Notes: generated by a model from the letters alone, not told the origin. Positions 42,570-53,434 are shown, counted from the first letter of the stretch. The stretch: DNA of 64,000 nucleotides from Prochlorococcus marinus (GCF_001180265.1 NZ_CVSW01000032.1:455988-519987); one strand, 5' to 3'. Numbers and translations are program-made.

Positions 42570-43220
42570 ATGGTTAATAGAACAGCAATAATTAAACAAC
42601 CTGATAAAATTTCTTTTTTTAATGATGTTTATAAATTACAAAAAGAATATCAACAGGCATTGATTTTAGATAAATCTAATCCTGATTTTATATGGATAGG
42701 TGAGCATCAACTCTGTTATACATTAGGGAGAGGATCAAGTTACGATAATTTACTATTTTCTCTGAATGATGATAAATATGATGTTTTTAAGATTGATAGA
42801 GGAGGTGAGGTAACATGTCATATGCCAGGACAATTAGTAACGTATTTGGTTTTAGATTTGAAAAATTTTAATAAAGATTTAAATTGGTACTTAAGAAAAA
42901 TTGAAGAAATTATTATAAAAATCCTCGGAACTTTTAATATAAAATGTCACTCTAGAGAAGGATTTACTGGTGTTTGGATAGGAAATAAGAAAATTGCATC
43001 AATTGGTATTGGGTGCAAAAGATGGATTACGATAAATGGATTTTCAATCAATATTGATTGCGAATTAGAAAACTTTAATAAAATTGTTCCTTGCGGAATA
43101 GAAAATTGTCTCATGGCAAATATGATTGATTACAACAAAAATTTAAATATTCAAGAAGTCAAGAGAATTGTTAAAAAAATCATTCAGGAAGAATTTAATT
43201 TTGATTTTGTATCAAAATAG
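42570..43220 (+). CDS. lipB: Octanoyltransferase
   Basis: 216 residues. [14 protein letters not shown] (43-56), [14 protein letters not shown] (77-90) and PCGIENC (C175 and C180) carry the LipB signature and catalytic Cys. It moves octanoyl from ACP to lipoyl domains. pdhC, which needs lipoate, lies 2.7 kb downstream. Confidence 0.93.
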   Translation: MVNRTAIIKQPDKISFFNDVYKLQKEYQQALILDKSNPDFIWIGEHQLCYTLGRGSSYDNLLFSLNDDKYDVFKIDRGGEVTCHMPGQLVTYLVLDLKNFNKDLNWYLRKIEEIIIKILGTFNIKCHSREGFTGVWIGNKKIASIGIGCKRWITINGFSINIDCELENFNKIVPCGIENCLMANMIDYNKNLNIQEVKRIVKKIIQEEFNFDFVSK

Positions 43221-43251
43221 AAATTAAAATTCTAAAATCAATTTAATTAAT

Positions 43252-45195
43252 ATGGGTGATTTAGCATATTGGCCTTTAGCCATACCTATTTCTAAAAAAG
43301 ATAAATTTGCTAAAAATAGAGAGTTTATTAAGAAACTTCATCATATAGATCAAATTTGGGAAAAATTAAAATTTAAATGTGGCGATACTTTAGCTGTTTG
43401 CGATTTAAGAGGGAAATACAAAGAAAAATTTTCTTATTCTGAGCTGGCTGATTTAATAACAAAAGTATCTTTTTCTTTTAAAAATTATGGTTTAGTAAAG
43501 GGTGATGTAGTTACTGTAATATCTGAAAATTCTCCAAGGTGGCTAGTCGTAGATCAAGGCTTAATGCGTTTAGGAGCCATAAATGCTGTGAGAGGTATTA
43601 ATTCTCCTTCAGTAGAATTAGAATATATTATTGAGCACTCTAATTCAGTAGGTCTAATAGTTCAATCTAAGGAGATTTGGCTAAAGTTAAGCAACAAAGA
43701 AGAACTAAAAAAAAGACTGAAATTTATAATCAATTTAGAAGATGAAGAATTTGAAAATTTAATAAGTTGGAGTAAATTTATAAGTTTGGTAGAAAAAGAA
43801 AATTCTCAAAATAATAATCTTGAAAAATTTAATCCAGAAATTGATGACGTCGCTACTATTCTTTACACTTCTGGGACAACAGGAAAACCTAAAGGTGTCC
43901 CCTTGACTCATGCAAATTTTTTACATCAAATAATCAATTTAGCCTATATCGCTGATCCAGAACCCGGGACCTCTGTATTAAGCGTCTTGCCTATCTGGCA
44001 TTCTTATGAGAGGAGTGCTGAATACTTCTTTTTTTCATGTGGTTGTTCTCAATACTATACAATTCCAAAATTTCTGAAAGATGATATTACAAAAGTAAAA
44101 CCTGTTGTCATGGCTACTGTACCAAGACTATGGGAGGCAATACATGATGGTTTTTTTCAGGCTTTGAAAAAAATGCCTTCCAAAAAGCAAAAACTTATTA
44201 AGTTTTTGATAAGTAATAGTTCAGTTTTCAAAAGTAGTCTAAGAAAGATAAGAAATTTAGATATCAATCAAACAACTTTTAAATCAAAAATTCCCTTACT
44301 TGGTTCTGTTATTGGCCGATATCCTTTACATAAATTTTCCACTATTTTTTTATGGCCGAATATTCTTAGACAATTGTGCGGAGAAAAATTGAAATTTCCA
44401 ATTAACGGCGGAGGTGCATTGCCGAAACATGTGGATCTTTTTTTTGAATCTTTAGGTGTAGATGTTTTGGTGGGATATGGACTCACAGAAACTAGTCCAG
44501 TATTAACTTGTAGGAGAAGAGAATTAAATGTTAGAGGTTCATCCGGTCAACCTCTAGCATTTACTGAAATCAAAATAGTGAATGATAATAAAAAAAAGAT
44601 TCTGAAGTTCAGAGAAGTCGGAAAAATTCTTGTTAAGGGACCACAAGTAATGAAAGGTTATCTTAATAATGAATTAGCTACAAAAGATGTTTTATCCAAG
44701 GATGGTTGGTTTGATACGGGTGATTTAGGTTTTCTAATACCGAATGGTTCTCTCTTCATCACAGGAAGAGCCAAGGATACAATAGTGCTTTCAAGTGGTG
44801 AAAATATAGAACCGAATCCGCTAGAAACCGAAATCCTTAGTTCTGAGTTTATTAATCAGATTCAACTAGTAGGTCAAGATAAGAAATGTTTAACAGCCCT
44901 TGTAGTGCCTAATATTGAATTGGTTAAAAATAAGTTTTTGGAAGAAGACCTTTCAAAATTAAACCTGAATAAGAATATTGGTACATTTTTTAAATCACAA
45001 ATTAATAATTTGCTTAAAAGTCGATTAGGAGCAAGATCAGAAGAACAAATATTAGATTGTTATTTTATTGATGCCTTTACTTTAGAAAATGGTTTGTTAA
45101 CACAAACTCTTAAACAAAAAAGAAGAGAAATAGAAAAAAAGTATTCATTACAAATAGAAAATATGTATGAAAACAAATTTAGTAAGAAAATTTGA
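43252..45195 (+). CDS. Long-chain acyl-CoA/acyl-ACP synthetase
   Basis: 647 residues. The AMP-binding motif ILYTSGTTGKPKGVPLTH lies near residue 203, and GYGLTETSPVLTCRRREL with GWFDTGDLGFLIPNGSLFIT follow. Family size fits acyl-ACP synthetase (Aas), which recycles free fatty acids in cyanobacteria. CoA or ACP as acceptor cannot be read. Confidence 0.85.
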   Translation: MGDLAYWPLAIPISKKDKFAKNREFIKKLHHIDQIWEKLKFKCGDTLAVCDLRGKYKEKFSYSELADLITKVSFSFKNYGLVKGDVVTVISENSPRWLVVDQGLMRLGAINAVRGINSPSVELEYIIEHSNSVGLIVQSKEIWLKLSNKEELKKRLKFIINLEDEEFENLISWSKFISLVEKENSQNNNLEKFNPEIDDVATILYTSGTTGKPKGVPLTHANFLHQIINLAYIADPEPGTSVLSVLPIWHSYERSAEYFFFSCGCSQYYTIPKFLKDDITKVKPVVMATVPRLWEAIHDGFFQALKKMPSKKQKLIKFLISNSSVFKSSLRKIRNLDINQTTFKSKIPLLGSVIGRYPLHKFSTIFLWPNILRQLCGEKLKFPINGGGALPKHVDLFFESLGVDVLVGYGLTETSPVLTCRRRELNVRGSSGQPLAFTEIKIVNDNKKKILKFREVGKILVKGPQVMKGYLNNELATKDVLSKDGWFDTGDLGFLIPNGSLFITGRAKDTIVLSSGENIEPNPLETEILSSEFINQIQLVGQDKKCLTALVVPNIELVKNKFLEEDLSKLNLNKNIGTFFKSQINNLLKSRLGARSEEQILDCYFIDAFTLENGLLTQTLKQKRREIEKKYSLQIENMYENKFSKKI

Positions 45196-45233
45196 TTTGT
45201 TCTATCTATATTAAAAAGGTAATTTAAATTTTT

Positions 45234-45677
45234 ATGGAAACAAAAAACTCAATATCGATAAAGCGCTCAATAGCTATAAAAGCAGTAGTTACACCAATTT
45301 GGAAGGAGGATGCTGAAAAAGAACTAAGTAAAGCAATTTCAAATATTGACCAGCAATTATCTCAACTTGAGCAGGAGGGGCAGCAAATAGTAAATAATAT
45401 TAGATCTCAATCGGTTAATCCTCTAGATCCAAGGGTTCAAGAACAGGTTAGTCAGGTGCAACAACAAGTCGCAACAAAACGAAATGAAATTGAAGAACAA
45501 AAAAGAAATCTACTTCAACAACAGAGTCAAGTTCGCGAATTAAAAATGGACGAAATTGTTGATCAAGGACAAGTGGATAGTTTCTGTGATGTCACTGTGG
45601 GCGACAATCTTATTGAAAAAATGCAAGTCTCTATTACCGTTAAAGATGGAGTTATTCAATCTATAGATAATAATTAA
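45234..45677 (+). CDS. YlqD family protein
   Basis: 147 residues. It opens SISIKRSIAIKAVVTPIWKE, then a long coiled coil (residues 32-95, Gln-rich), then a small beta domain FCDVTVGDNLIEKMQVSITV. This is the YlqD layout, of unknown function. A 38-base gap separates it from the acyl-activating gene. Confidence 0.75.
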   Translation: METKNSISIKRSIAIKAVVTPIWKEDAEKELSKAISNIDQQLSQLEQEGQQIVNNIRSQSVNPLDPRVQEQVSQVQQQVATKRNEIEEQKRNLLQQQSQVRELKMDEIVDQGQVDSFCDVTVGDNLIEKMQVSITVKDGVIQSIDNN

Positions 45678-45776
45678 AAAAAGATTTAGTATTTTTGATA
45701 AAAATAAGTAAATCTTAATTGCGAAAAATTTTTCAATTCTAATCGATCTAAATATTACTTTCTTAAGTTTTATAAG

Positions 45777-45805
45777 TTCCCACTGTGAACATGATTTCGT
45801 ATAAT
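45777..45805 (+). promoter_or_regulatory. Probable promoter for pdhC
   Basis: TTCCCA (45777-45782), a 17-base spacer and TATAAT (45800-45805). The -10 is perfect; the -35 is weak. It would start an 85-base leader before pdhC at 45895. Confidence 0.45.
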
Positions 45806-45894
45806 TAGATCAAGGGTTAAAAGGGTTTTTAATCATAAAAACTTTTGAAAGTTTGGTAAAAATCCCTTAAAACTTATGCAATAACAATTTTCTT

Positions 45895-47262
45895 ATGTCT
45901 CACGAAATATTCATGCCTGCCTTGAGTTCTACTATGACAGAGGGCAAGATTGTGGAATGGTTAAAAAATCCGGGAGATAAGGTTGAAAGAGGCGAATCTG
46001 TCTTAGTTGTTGAATCTGATAAGGCAGATATGGATGTTGAATCTTTTCAAGATGGATATCTTGCAGCAGTTTTAATGCCTGCCGGCAGCACTGCACCTGT
46101 TGGAGAAACTATTGGTCTCATTGTAGAAAATGAGGATGAGATAGCTTCTGTTCAAGAACAAAATAAAGGAAATCAACCCGAAGTCTCTACTGCAGACCAA
46201 CTTGAATTGGTGAGCAACAAAACTGAAGAAAAACCAGTAGTCCAGACTGAAAATACCAATAAAGAATTGCAAGAAGTCGTCTTAAAGAATGAAAAGCCTG
46301 TACCATCTTTTAATAGCAATCAAATTAATGCCGCTACGAGTAATGTTTCTTCGAGGTTAATTGCATCTCCAAGAGCTAAAAAACTAGCATCTCAAATGGG
46401 TGTTGATTTAGCAAAGGTTCATGGATCTGGGCCTCACGGAAGGATTCAAGCTGATGATATTTTAAAAGCTAATGGCCAACCTGTTTCTATACCATGGATA
46501 GGAGAAGGTGATTCTCCTGCAAGTATTTCTGGTTCAAATTTGGGAGTTGAAAGTAAACCAGAAACTTTAGGAAATAGTTTTGGTAATCCTGGAGAAACAG
46601 TTCAATTTAATACTCTTCAAAAAGCGGTAAATAAAAATATGGAATCTAGTTTAGATGTTCCATGTTTTAGGGTGGGTTACTCTATCAATACAGATAAATT
46701 AGATAATTTCTACAAAAAGGTAAAACAGAATGGAGTTACTATGACTGCTTTACTTGTAAAAGCAGTTGCAAAGACACTAAAGAAACATCCTCAAGTTAAC
46801 TCAAGCTTTTCAGAAAATGGAATTTCTTATCCAGAAAATATAAATATTGCTGTTGCTGTTGCGATGGAAGATGGTGGACTAATAACTCCAGTATTAAAAG
46901 AACCATGCAATACTGATTTATTCGAATTATCTAGAGAATGGAAAGATCTCGTAAAAAGATCGAGATCAAAACAATTAGAACCAGATGAATACTCAACGGG
47001 AACATTTACCTTATCTAACCTTGGTATGTTTGGTGTTGATAGATTTGACGCAATACTGCCCCCAGGTACCGGTGCGATCTTAGCGATAGCATCATCGAAA
47101 CCCACTGTTGTAGCTAATAGTGATGGTTCCATATCTGTTAAAAAAATAATGCAAGTAAATCTAACAGCTGATCACAGGGTAATCTATGGAGCTGATGGTG
47201 CTTCATTCTTGAAAGACTTGGCTTACCTTATTGAAAATAAGCCAGAGACACTTGTATCTTAA
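45895..47262 (+). CDS. pdhC: Pyruvate dehydrogenase E2 (dihydrolipoamide acetyltransferase)
   Basis: 455 residues. The lipoyl domain (1-80) has the lipoyl-lysine K43 in ESDKADMDVES. A linker and a peripheral-subunit-binding domain (SPRAKKLASQMGVDLAKVHG) follow, then the catalytic domain with LTADHRVIYGADGA (H427). It passes acetyl groups to CoA. One lipoyl domain, as in cyanobacteria. Confidence 0.93.
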   Translation: MSHEIFMPALSSTMTEGKIVEWLKNPGDKVERGESVLVVESDKADMDVESFQDGYLAAVLMPAGSTAPVGETIGLIVENEDEIASVQEQNKGNQPEVSTADQLELVSNKTEEKPVVQTENTNKELQEVVLKNEKPVPSFNSNQINAATSNVSSRLIASPRAKKLASQMGVDLAKVHGSGPHGRIQADDILKANGQPVSIPWIGEGDSPASISGSNLGVESKPETLGNSFGNPGETVQFNTLQKAVNKNMESSLDVPCFRVGYSINTDKLDNFYKKVKQNGVTMTALLVKAVAKTLKKHPQVNSSFSENGISYPENINIAVAVAMEDGGLITPVLKEPCNTDLFELSREWKDLVKRSRSKQLEPDEYSTGTFTLSNLGMFGVDRFDAILPPGTGAILAIASSKPTVVANSDGSISVKKIMQVNLTADHRVIYGADGASFLKDLAYLIENKPETLVS

Positions 47263-47268
47263 ATTTAA

Positions 47269-48393
47269 TTGATTTCTCAAATTAATAATGAAGGAAGAGA
47301 TAATAAGCTTGAAGCTTATGATTACTTTCTAGATCCTTCATTAATTGCTAGTAAACCTTCTGCAATAAGGCATGAATCAAGATTGATGATAGTTAGAAAT
47401 AGTTTTTCAGAAGAGAACTGCTTAACTAATAAATTTACAAAGAATCTTTTAGATGAATTTAGAAAAGGAGATCTTGTGGTTGTAAATAATACTAAAGTAA
47501 TGAAGGCAAGGTTAAAGGTTGAATTAGAAAATAGGAAGTTAGTCGAATTATTAGTCTTAGAAAGATCCTATGAATGCGTTTGGTTATGTTTAGCAAAGCC
47601 AGCAAAAAAATTAAAAATAAATAGAAAAATAATATTAAAATCTCCTTCTGCACAAGATATTAATTTGATGGTTTATGGGGTTGATGAAGAAACTGGAGGG
47701 AGATTTATTAAATTTCCGGAAAATATAACTGATCTCAATTCAATGAATGAACTTCTTGATAAATACGGGGAAATCCCTCTCCCGCCTTATATAAAAAATA
47801 CCGAAGAAGAATCTTTTCATGAGAATAGTTATCAAACTGAGTATGCAACTAATCCAGGGGCCGTTGCTGCGCCAACTGCTGGTTTACACTTAAGCAAAAG
47901 TCTTATTTCCAATCTAAAAAAAAAAGGAGTAATAATTTTACCGATAACTTTGCACGTGGGCTATGGAACATTCAAACCAATTGATCAAGAAGATCTCAGT
48001 AACTTAAAACTTCATAAAGAATGGGTAAGTGTTAATAAGGAAGTAGTGGAGGAAATAAAAAAAATAAAGAAAACAGATAGAAGAATAATTGCTATTGGGA
48101 CAACTAGCGTGAGAGCTCTTGAAAGTTGTTATTCTCAAGAAATTAATGACTATATTCCCATAGCAAAGTACGTGGATTTAGTAATTAAGCCAGGTTATAA
48201 ATTTAAGGTAGTTGATGGATTATTAACTAATTTTCATCTTCCTAAAAGTTCATTATTACTTTTAGTAAGTGCAATGATTGGTAGAGAAAGATTATTAGAT
48301 TTGTATAAAAAAGCCATAAAAGAAAAATTTAGATTTTTCTCTTATGGCGATGCGATGTATATTTCACCAGATTCATTACTGGAGAAAAAATAG
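47269..48393 (+). CDS. queA: S-adenosylmethionine:tRNA ribosyltransferase-isomerase
   Basis: 374 residues from TTG. DYFLDPSLIASKPSAIRHES, GDLVVVNNTKVMKARLKVEL, GAVAAPTAGLHLSKSL, LHVGYGTFKPI and TTSVRALES are QueA signatures. It makes epoxyqueuosine in tRNA. Follows pdhC by 6 bases, converging on cysK. Confidence 0.93.
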   Translation: MISQINNEGRDNKLEAYDYFLDPSLIASKPSAIRHESRLMIVRNSFSEENCLTNKFTKNLLDEFRKGDLVVVNNTKVMKARLKVELENRKLVELLVLERSYECVWLCLAKPAKKLKINRKIILKSPSAQDINLMVYGVDEETGGRFIKFPENITDLNSMNELLDKYGEIPLPPYIKNTEEESFHENSYQTEYATNPGAVAAPTAGLHLSKSLISNLKKKGVIILPITLHVGYGTFKPIDQEDLSNLKLHKEWVSVNKEVVEEIKKIKKTDRRIIAIGTTSVRALESCYSQEINDYIPIAKYVDLVIKPGYKFKVVDGLLTNFHLPKSSLLLLVSAMIGRERLLDLYKKAIKEKFRFFSYGDAMYISPDSLLEKK

Positions 48394-48395
48394 AT

Positions 48396-49382
48396 TTAGG
48401 CTTTGACTGGTTCTTGAATGATTCCGCTTGGAACTTCAGTAAACATAATTGATGATAAATATCTTTCTGCTAAATCAGGTAGAACAACTACAATAGTTTT
48501 TCCCGCATATTCATCTTGTTCAGCTAATCTAATAGCAGCAGCAGCAGCAGCTCCACAAGATATTCCGACTAATAAACCTTCTTCTTTTGCTAATCTAAGA
48601 GCCATCTCGATTGACTCGTCATTTGTCACTTGTTCAACCTTATCAACAATTGATAAGTCAAGGTTCTTAGGAATAAATCCTGCTCCAATTCCTTGAATTT
48701 TATGTGGTCCAGATTTAACCTCTTCTCCATTCATTGTCTGTGTAATAACTGGACTATGTGATGGTTCTACAGCTACAGAAGTAATATTTTTGCCTTTTTC
48801 TTGCTTAATGTATCTTGAAACTCCTGTAATTGTGCCGCCAGTTCCAACCCCTGCGACTAAGACATCAATTTCACCATCGCAATCATTCCAGATTTCTGGT
48901 CCAGTAGTTTTGAAATGAATTTCAGGGTTTGCTGGATTATCAAATTGACCTGGCATGAAATATTGAGAAGGATTACTTTCTGCAATTTCTTTAGCCTTAG
49001 CTATTGCTCCAGGCATACCTTTAGATGCTTCTGTTAAAACAATTTCAGCACCCAACACTGCCATAACCCTTCTTCTTTCAATTGACATGGATTCTGGCAT
49101 TGTAAGGATGAGTTTATAACCTCTTGCTGAAGCAGTAAAAGCTAGAGCAATACCTGTATTTCCAGAAGTTGGCTCAACAATAGTTTTGTCTTTTGTAAGC
49201 TTCCCACTTTTTTCGGCATCCCAGATCATGTTGGCGCCAATCCTGCATTTGACACTATAAGCAGGGTTTCTACCTTCAATTTTTGCGAGTACTGTAGCTT
49301 TCGCGTTTTTAGTAACTGATTTTAATTTTACTAATGGAGTGTTTCCAATAGCAAAACTATTGTCCTCATAAATTTTTGCCAT
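48396..49382 (-). CDS. cysK: Cysteine synthase (O-acetylserine sulfhydrylase)
   Basis: 328 residues. The PLP lysine is K45 in [25 protein letters not shown] and [14 protein letters not shown] are the family's substrate and PLP phosphate loops. It makes cysteine from O-acetylserine and sulfide. Two PLP enzymes of sulfur amino-acid metabolism follow upstream on the strand. Confidence 0.94.
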   Translation of the reverse strand: MAKIYEDNSFAIGNTPLVKLKSVTKNAKATVLAKIEGRNPAYSVKCRIGANMIWDAEKSGKLTKDKTIVEPTSGNTGIALAFTASARGYKLILTMPESMSIERRRVMAVLGAEIVLTEASKGMPGAIAKAKEIAESNPSQYFMPGQFDNPANPEIHFKTTGPEIWNDCDGEIDVLVAGVGTGGTITGVSRYIKQEKGKNITSVAVEPSHSPVITQTMNGEEVKSGPHKIQGIGAGFIPKNLDLSIVDKVEQVTNDESIEMALRLAKEEGLLVGISCGAAAAAAIRLAEQDEYAGKTIVVVLPDLAERYLSSIMFTEVPSGIIQEPVKA

Positions 49383-49466
49383 TTATATATTGAGAAAATA
49401 TATTTTAATACTAACTATTATTCAGAAAAATAGTATATAAGTTTCTATTCGGTATATACTAGAAAT

Positions 49467-50936
49467 TTAGAAATTATTTAGTGCCTCAGAAAAGGTTTCC
49501 CATAATTGAGCTTGGTCTTCTAATCCAACTGATACTCTAATAAGGTGCGAAGGTATACCAAAACTTTCAGCCCAATCCAATTCGTCATAATGAGCTAGTA
49601 AAACATAAGGACAAACTAGAGTAAATTTTGTACCTAAACTAGGTCCTTTAGATACTTTTAGAGAATCATAAAACTTTTTAGCTTTGTTCAATCCTCCATT
49701 TAATTCAAACGATAATAAGCAGCCGTATCCCCCATCAGAGGTAAGTAAAGAATTAAAATTTGGACAATTTTCAGGATGGAAAATATTTTTAATCTCGCTA
49801 TGGTTTTCTAATCTTTTTTTTAATTCTAAACATGCTTTATTTTGTTCAAAAACTCTTTGATTTACATCTCTACTAACTTTCTCAAGATAAACTATATCTC
49901 CATCGGAAAGTATTGGAATATTAATCTCTTTTAATGTATTTCTAAATTGATTAATCCATTTGCTTTTTGGATTTAGTATTAATGATCCGGCAAGAATATC
50001 ACCACTACCTGAAAAAATTTTTGTAAGTGAAGTAAAAACTATATCTGCATGTTCTATGGAATTTATATTTAAATTTGAACCAATTGTATCGTCAACAATT
50101 AAGGGAATATTTAACTTTTTTGCTATTTTTGAAATTTTTTTAATGTTTACACATTTGAGCATTGGATTACTTGGTAGTTCAATAATTAATGCTGATGGAT
50201 TTATTTTTTTGATTTCTAATTCAATATCCGCACAATTTTCTTCTGTAATTAACTTAGCTCCGTGAAAGATATTCATTGGTAATTTAAGTACATCTACATA
50301 TGGAAAACCAATTTGGAGTGTTGGTTTAGCTGGAAATAATTTATATATGATTTCTAATGATGTATGCAATGCAGACATTCCAGATGAAGTTAAGTGAATA
50401 TCATTAGAGTTAATTTTTGTAGATTTAGAAATTCTATTTTTTATTCTTTGAGAACATTCATTTACATAAGATTTTGGAGGGCAATCTTCAAGACCTAGTT
50501 CTATAGCAGCAGCCCTTGAAGAGATACCAAGACCAGTATGTTGCCAAAAAGATTTTGCATAAATACTTCCTTCTTTTTCAGTTATTAAGAAAGCTAAATT
50601 ATCTCTTTTTTCTATTAACGAGAATTGTTCAGAAGTATTTCTATCAATGTATTTTTTAGCTTTAAAAGCTATACTTTCATTCGGATATGGCCAGATACTT
50701 TTATTGTTGTAGTAATTTTGCTTTTTTACTTTTTCGCATAATCTTTTCACTATAGGGTTTAACCCGAATCGTGGGTAAATGGACTTCAATAAATTCATGC
50801 ATTCTTGATCTTTTTCCTCGTAATTTATTACATCATTCCAAGTTGGTAATGCTACAGAAACGGCATGAATACTATCAGGAATTGCATATCCCAACTCTAA
50901 ACTTTTCCATATAGGTTTTTTAAGTAAATCTCTCAA
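49467..50936 (-). CDS. Cys/Met metabolism PLP enzyme with N-terminal extension
   Basis: 489 residues, about 100 longer than the family. The first 110 residues (LELGYAIPDSIHAVSVALPT...) match no classic CGS/CGL region. From 170 on the fold-type I pattern holds: LTSSGMSALHTSLEII, IVDDTIGSNL, and FTSLTKIFSGSGDILAG with the PLP lysine. Possibly cystathionine gamma-synthase or an acting relative; the exact reaction is open. Its start is 4 bases from the next enzyme's stop. Confidence 0.7.
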   Translation of the reverse strand: MRDLLKKPIWKSLELGYAIPDSIHAVSVALPTWNDVINYEEKDQECMNLLKSIYPRFGLNPIVKRLCEKVKKQNYYNNKSIWPYPNESIAFKAKKYIDRNTSEQFSLIEKRDNLAFLITEKEGSIYAKSFWQHTGLGISSRAAAIELGLEDCPPKSYVNECSQRIKNRISKSTKINSNDIHLTSSGMSALHTSLEIIYKLFPAKPTLQIGFPYVDVLKLPMNIFHGAKLITEENCADIELEIKKINPSALIIELPSNPMLKCVNIKKISKIAKKLNIPLIVDDTIGSNLNINSIEHADIVFTSLTKIFSGSGDILAGSLILNPKSKWINQFRNTLKEINIPILSDGDIVYLEKVSRDVNQRVFEQNKACLELKKRLENHSEIKNIFHPENCPNFNSLLTSDGGYGCLLSFELNGGLNKAKKFYDSLKVSKGPSLGTKFTLVCPYVLLAHYDELDWAESFGIPSHLIRVSVGLEDQAQLWETFSEALNNF

Positions 50937-50939
50937 TTT

Positions 50940-52103
50940 TCAGACTTTATTTAAAGCAAATAAAATGTCCGAGATTAAATCGTTTGTATCTTCACAGCCA
51001 ATTGATAATCTGACAAGAGCATCATCTATCCCTAGCAGATTTTTTGTTTTGTCATCAACAGAAGCATGAGTCATCGTTGAAGGGTGACAAATTAAACTTT
51101 CAACTCCTCCAAGGCTTTCTGCTAGAGAGAAATATTTGAGAGATTTGCAAAATTTAAAGGTATCCTCTTTATTTAAATTTAATTTTAGGGTGATCATTGA
51201 ACCTCCAGATTTCATTTGCGATTTTGCTAAATTAAATTGAGGATGTTCTTGATTAAAAGGGTAAATTACTTTACTAATTATTTTATGATTACCTAATTCT
51301 TCAGAAATAAATTCTGCACTTTTAGTTTGTTGTTCGATTCTTAAAGGAAGAGTTTTTACTCCTCTCGTAATGAGCCAACTATCAAAAGGAGATGGTTGAA
51401 GCCCGAGAGCTTTTTGAGAGAAAAGCATCTTACTATTCCATTCCTCATTATTTGTCAGTACTGCTCCACCAAGTGCGTCACTATGTCCATTAATGAATTT
51501 TGTGGTGCTTACAACAGATAGTGTCGCACCAAGGTCCAATGGTTTTTGAATAAGCGCTGTAGAAAATGTGTTGTCTACAATTACTGGTATTTCGAGTTTA
51601 TTCGCTTCATCACAAATCGCCTTAATATCCAGTACCTTCAAAAGTGGATTAGTTGGACTTTCTAGCCATATCAAGGTTGGCTCGAAGTTTGAAATCTTTT
51701 TGATATTATTTTCGTTTGTAAAATCTGTGTATAACACTTCTAGTCCAAATTTCTTGAAAACTTTTTCGAACATTCTCACTGTACAACCATAGAGATTTGA
51801 CTCGCAGAGTATCTTGTCACCTGATTTTAGGCTTGATGAAATTGCAGTTACTGCGCTAATTCCAGATCCAAAAACTGTACAGTATTTAGAATCTTCTATT
51901 GATTTAAGGATATTTTCTAGAATTCTAAAGTTTGGATTACCTGATCTGGTGTAGTCGAAATTATCTTTATTTCCATGTTTGAAAGTAGACGTAGAAAAAA
52001 TAGGAGGCATAACGCATCCAGTTTCTTCTGCAAACGTTTCCCCATGCTGAATAGATAAGGTCTTAAAACCTGGCTTTTTTATATTATTTTCATTATTTCC
52101 CAT
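50940..52103 (-). CDS. Cystathionine beta/gamma-lyase family enzyme
   Basis: 387 residues, full length for the family. FKTLSIQHGETFAEETGCVM, YTRSGNPNFRILE, VFGSGISAVTAI, IVDNTFSTALIQKPLDLGA and the PLP lysine in VVSTTKFINGHSDALGGAV are present. It belongs to the Cys/Met metabolism group; beta-lyase, gamma-lyase and gamma-synthase differ subtly. It is transcribed just before the 489-residue paralogue. Confidence 0.8.
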   Translation of the reverse strand: MGNNENNIKKPGFKTLSIQHGETFAEETGCVMPPIFSTSTFKHGNKDNFDYTRSGNPNFRILENILKSIEDSKYCTVFGSGISAVTAISSSLKSGDKILCESNLYGCTVRMFEKVFKKFGLEVLYTDFTNENNIKKISNFEPTLIWLESPTNPLLKVLDIKAICDEANKLEIPVIVDNTFSTALIQKPLDLGATLSVVSTTKFINGHSDALGGAVLTNNEEWNSKMLFSQKALGLQPSPFDSWLITRGVKTLPLRIEQQTKSAEFISEELGNHKIISKVIYPFNQEHPQFNLAKSQMKSGGSMITLKLNLNKEDTFKFCKSLKYFSLAESLGGVESLICHPSTMTHASVDDKTKNLLGIDDALVRLSIGCEDTNDLISDILFALNKV

Positions 52104-52179
52104 TATTTTTAAAAATAAGAATTAAATTAAATCTCTCTTTTAAAAAATGAGAGATTTAATAATCCCAAGAAAAGTAGTA

Positions 52180-52788
52180 TTAAACTTTTCTTGAATAATA
52201 TTCAACAACAAGTAGTTCGTTTATTTCAAGAGCCACCCACTCTCTATCGCATTTCCCATTTATTTTCCCCGTTAGTTTAGGCTTGTCTAAATCAAGATGT
52301 GGTGGGACATTTGCTAAGCCAGGGAATTCTATATTACCTTCAACAAGTTTTTTGCTGGCTTTGTTTTCTTTAATTCCGATTACATCGCCTGATTTGCATT
52401 GATAACCAGCAATATCAAGAACCTTTCCATTAACGGTTACATGGCCATGATTTACTAATTGTCTTGAGCCTGGAATGGTGCCTCCAAAACCTAATCTAAA
52501 ACAAACATTATCAAGTCTGTTTTCTAAAAGTCTTAGTAGGTTAGTACCTGTAGATCCTTCTTGAGCTCTAGCTTTTTTCACGTAACGTACTAGTTGTTTT
52601 TCAGAAACTCCATAATTAAACCTAAGTTTCTGCTTTTCTTCTAGACGAATAGCATATTCTGATCGCTTGCGACGGGCTTGGCCGTGCTGACCTGGAGGAT
52701 TAGACTTCTTTGAAGCTTTCCTGGTGAGACCTGGTAGTTCTCCCAAGCGACGCGTAACCCTTAATCTGGGGCCGCGGTATCTTGACAT
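52180..52788 (-). CDS. rpsD: 30S ribosomal protein S4
   Basis: 202 residues: [20 protein letters not shown], the S4 domain near residue 90 with [20 protein letters not shown] and [16 protein letters not shown], and VEYYSRKV at the end. S4 nucleates 30S assembly. No riboswitch or operon partner is near; it is monocistronic between metabolic genes. Confidence 0.97.
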   Translation of the reverse strand: MSRYRGPRLRVTRRLGELPGLTRKASKKSNPPGQHGQARRKRSEYAIRLEEKQKLRFNYGVSEKQLVRYVKKARAQEGSTGTNLLRLLENRLDNVCFRLGFGGTIPGSRQLVNHGHVTVNGKVLDIAGYQCKSGDVIGIKENKASKKLVEGNIEFPGLANVPPHLDLDKPKLTGKINGKCDREWVALEINELLVVEYYSRKV

Positions 52789-52882
52789 AATTTTAAATTA
52801 AATAGAAATTTGCAATAAATTGGATAATTGATTTAATTCAATTAAACTAATTACTACTGAAATATTATTTTACATCATTAAA

Positions 52883-53119
52883 GTGTTCAAAACTATTAAT
52901 AAATCAATTACTTCTATACTTCTTTTTATGATTTCATTCTATCAAAAGTGGTTTTCTCCTTTTTTCGGACCAAGATGTAGATTTATTCCAAGTTGCAGCT
53001 CTTATGGATATGAGGCAATTACTAGACATGGTCCTTGGAAGGGAGGGTGGTTAACTTTAAGAAGATTAAGCAGATGTCATCCTTTAACTCCCTGTGGATG
53101 TGACCCTGTGCCTGACTAA
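52883..53119 (+). CDS. yidD: Membrane protein insertion efficiency factor YidD
   Basis: 78 residues from GTG. FYQKWFSPFFGPRCRFIPSC followed by SSYGYEAITRHGPWKGGWLT and RCHPLTPCGCDPVPD is the YidD cysteine signature. Assists YidC in membrane insertion. A glutaredoxin-like gene follows by 4 bases. Confidence 0.93.
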   Translation: MFKTINKSITSILLFMISFYQKWFSPFFGPRCRFIPSCSSYGYEAITRHGPWKGGWLTLRRLSRCHPLTPCGCDPVPD

Positions 53120-53123
53120 ATGA

Positions 53124-53426
53124 ATGAAAATATTTATTTTTGTTAGGCAGGGATGTTGCCTTTGTGATTCATTAAAAAACAAACTGGCAAAAATAAACCT
53201 TAATGAGTTATTCCCTAATCTGGAGGAGCTTAAAGAAATTGATATTGATAGGGTCGATTTATATAAAGATAAATATAAAAAATATGATTATGAAGTACCT
53301 GTTATTGCTGTTGAAGGAATTAGTTCCGAGGAGATTATAGAATTGCCTCGCATTTCTCCAAGATTAAAAGATGATCAATTAAAGAATTGGTTTCAAAAAA
53401 ATATTAGTACCATTCTGGAGAAATAA
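53124..53426 (+). CDS. Glutaredoxin-like protein (DUF836 family)
   Basis: 100 residues. FVRQGCCLCDSLKNKLAKIN carries a C-x2-C (Cys12 and Cys15, with Cys11) and DYEVPVIAVEG the cis-Pro region of a thioredoxin fold. Redox role is inferred. Sits between yidD and murE. Confidence 0.75.
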   Translation: MKIFIFVRQGCCLCDSLKNKLAKINLNELFPNLEELKEIDIDRVDLYKDKYKKYDYEVPVIAVEGISSEEIIELPRISPRLKDDQLKNWFQKNISTILEK

Positions 53427-53434
53427 TTTTTCAT

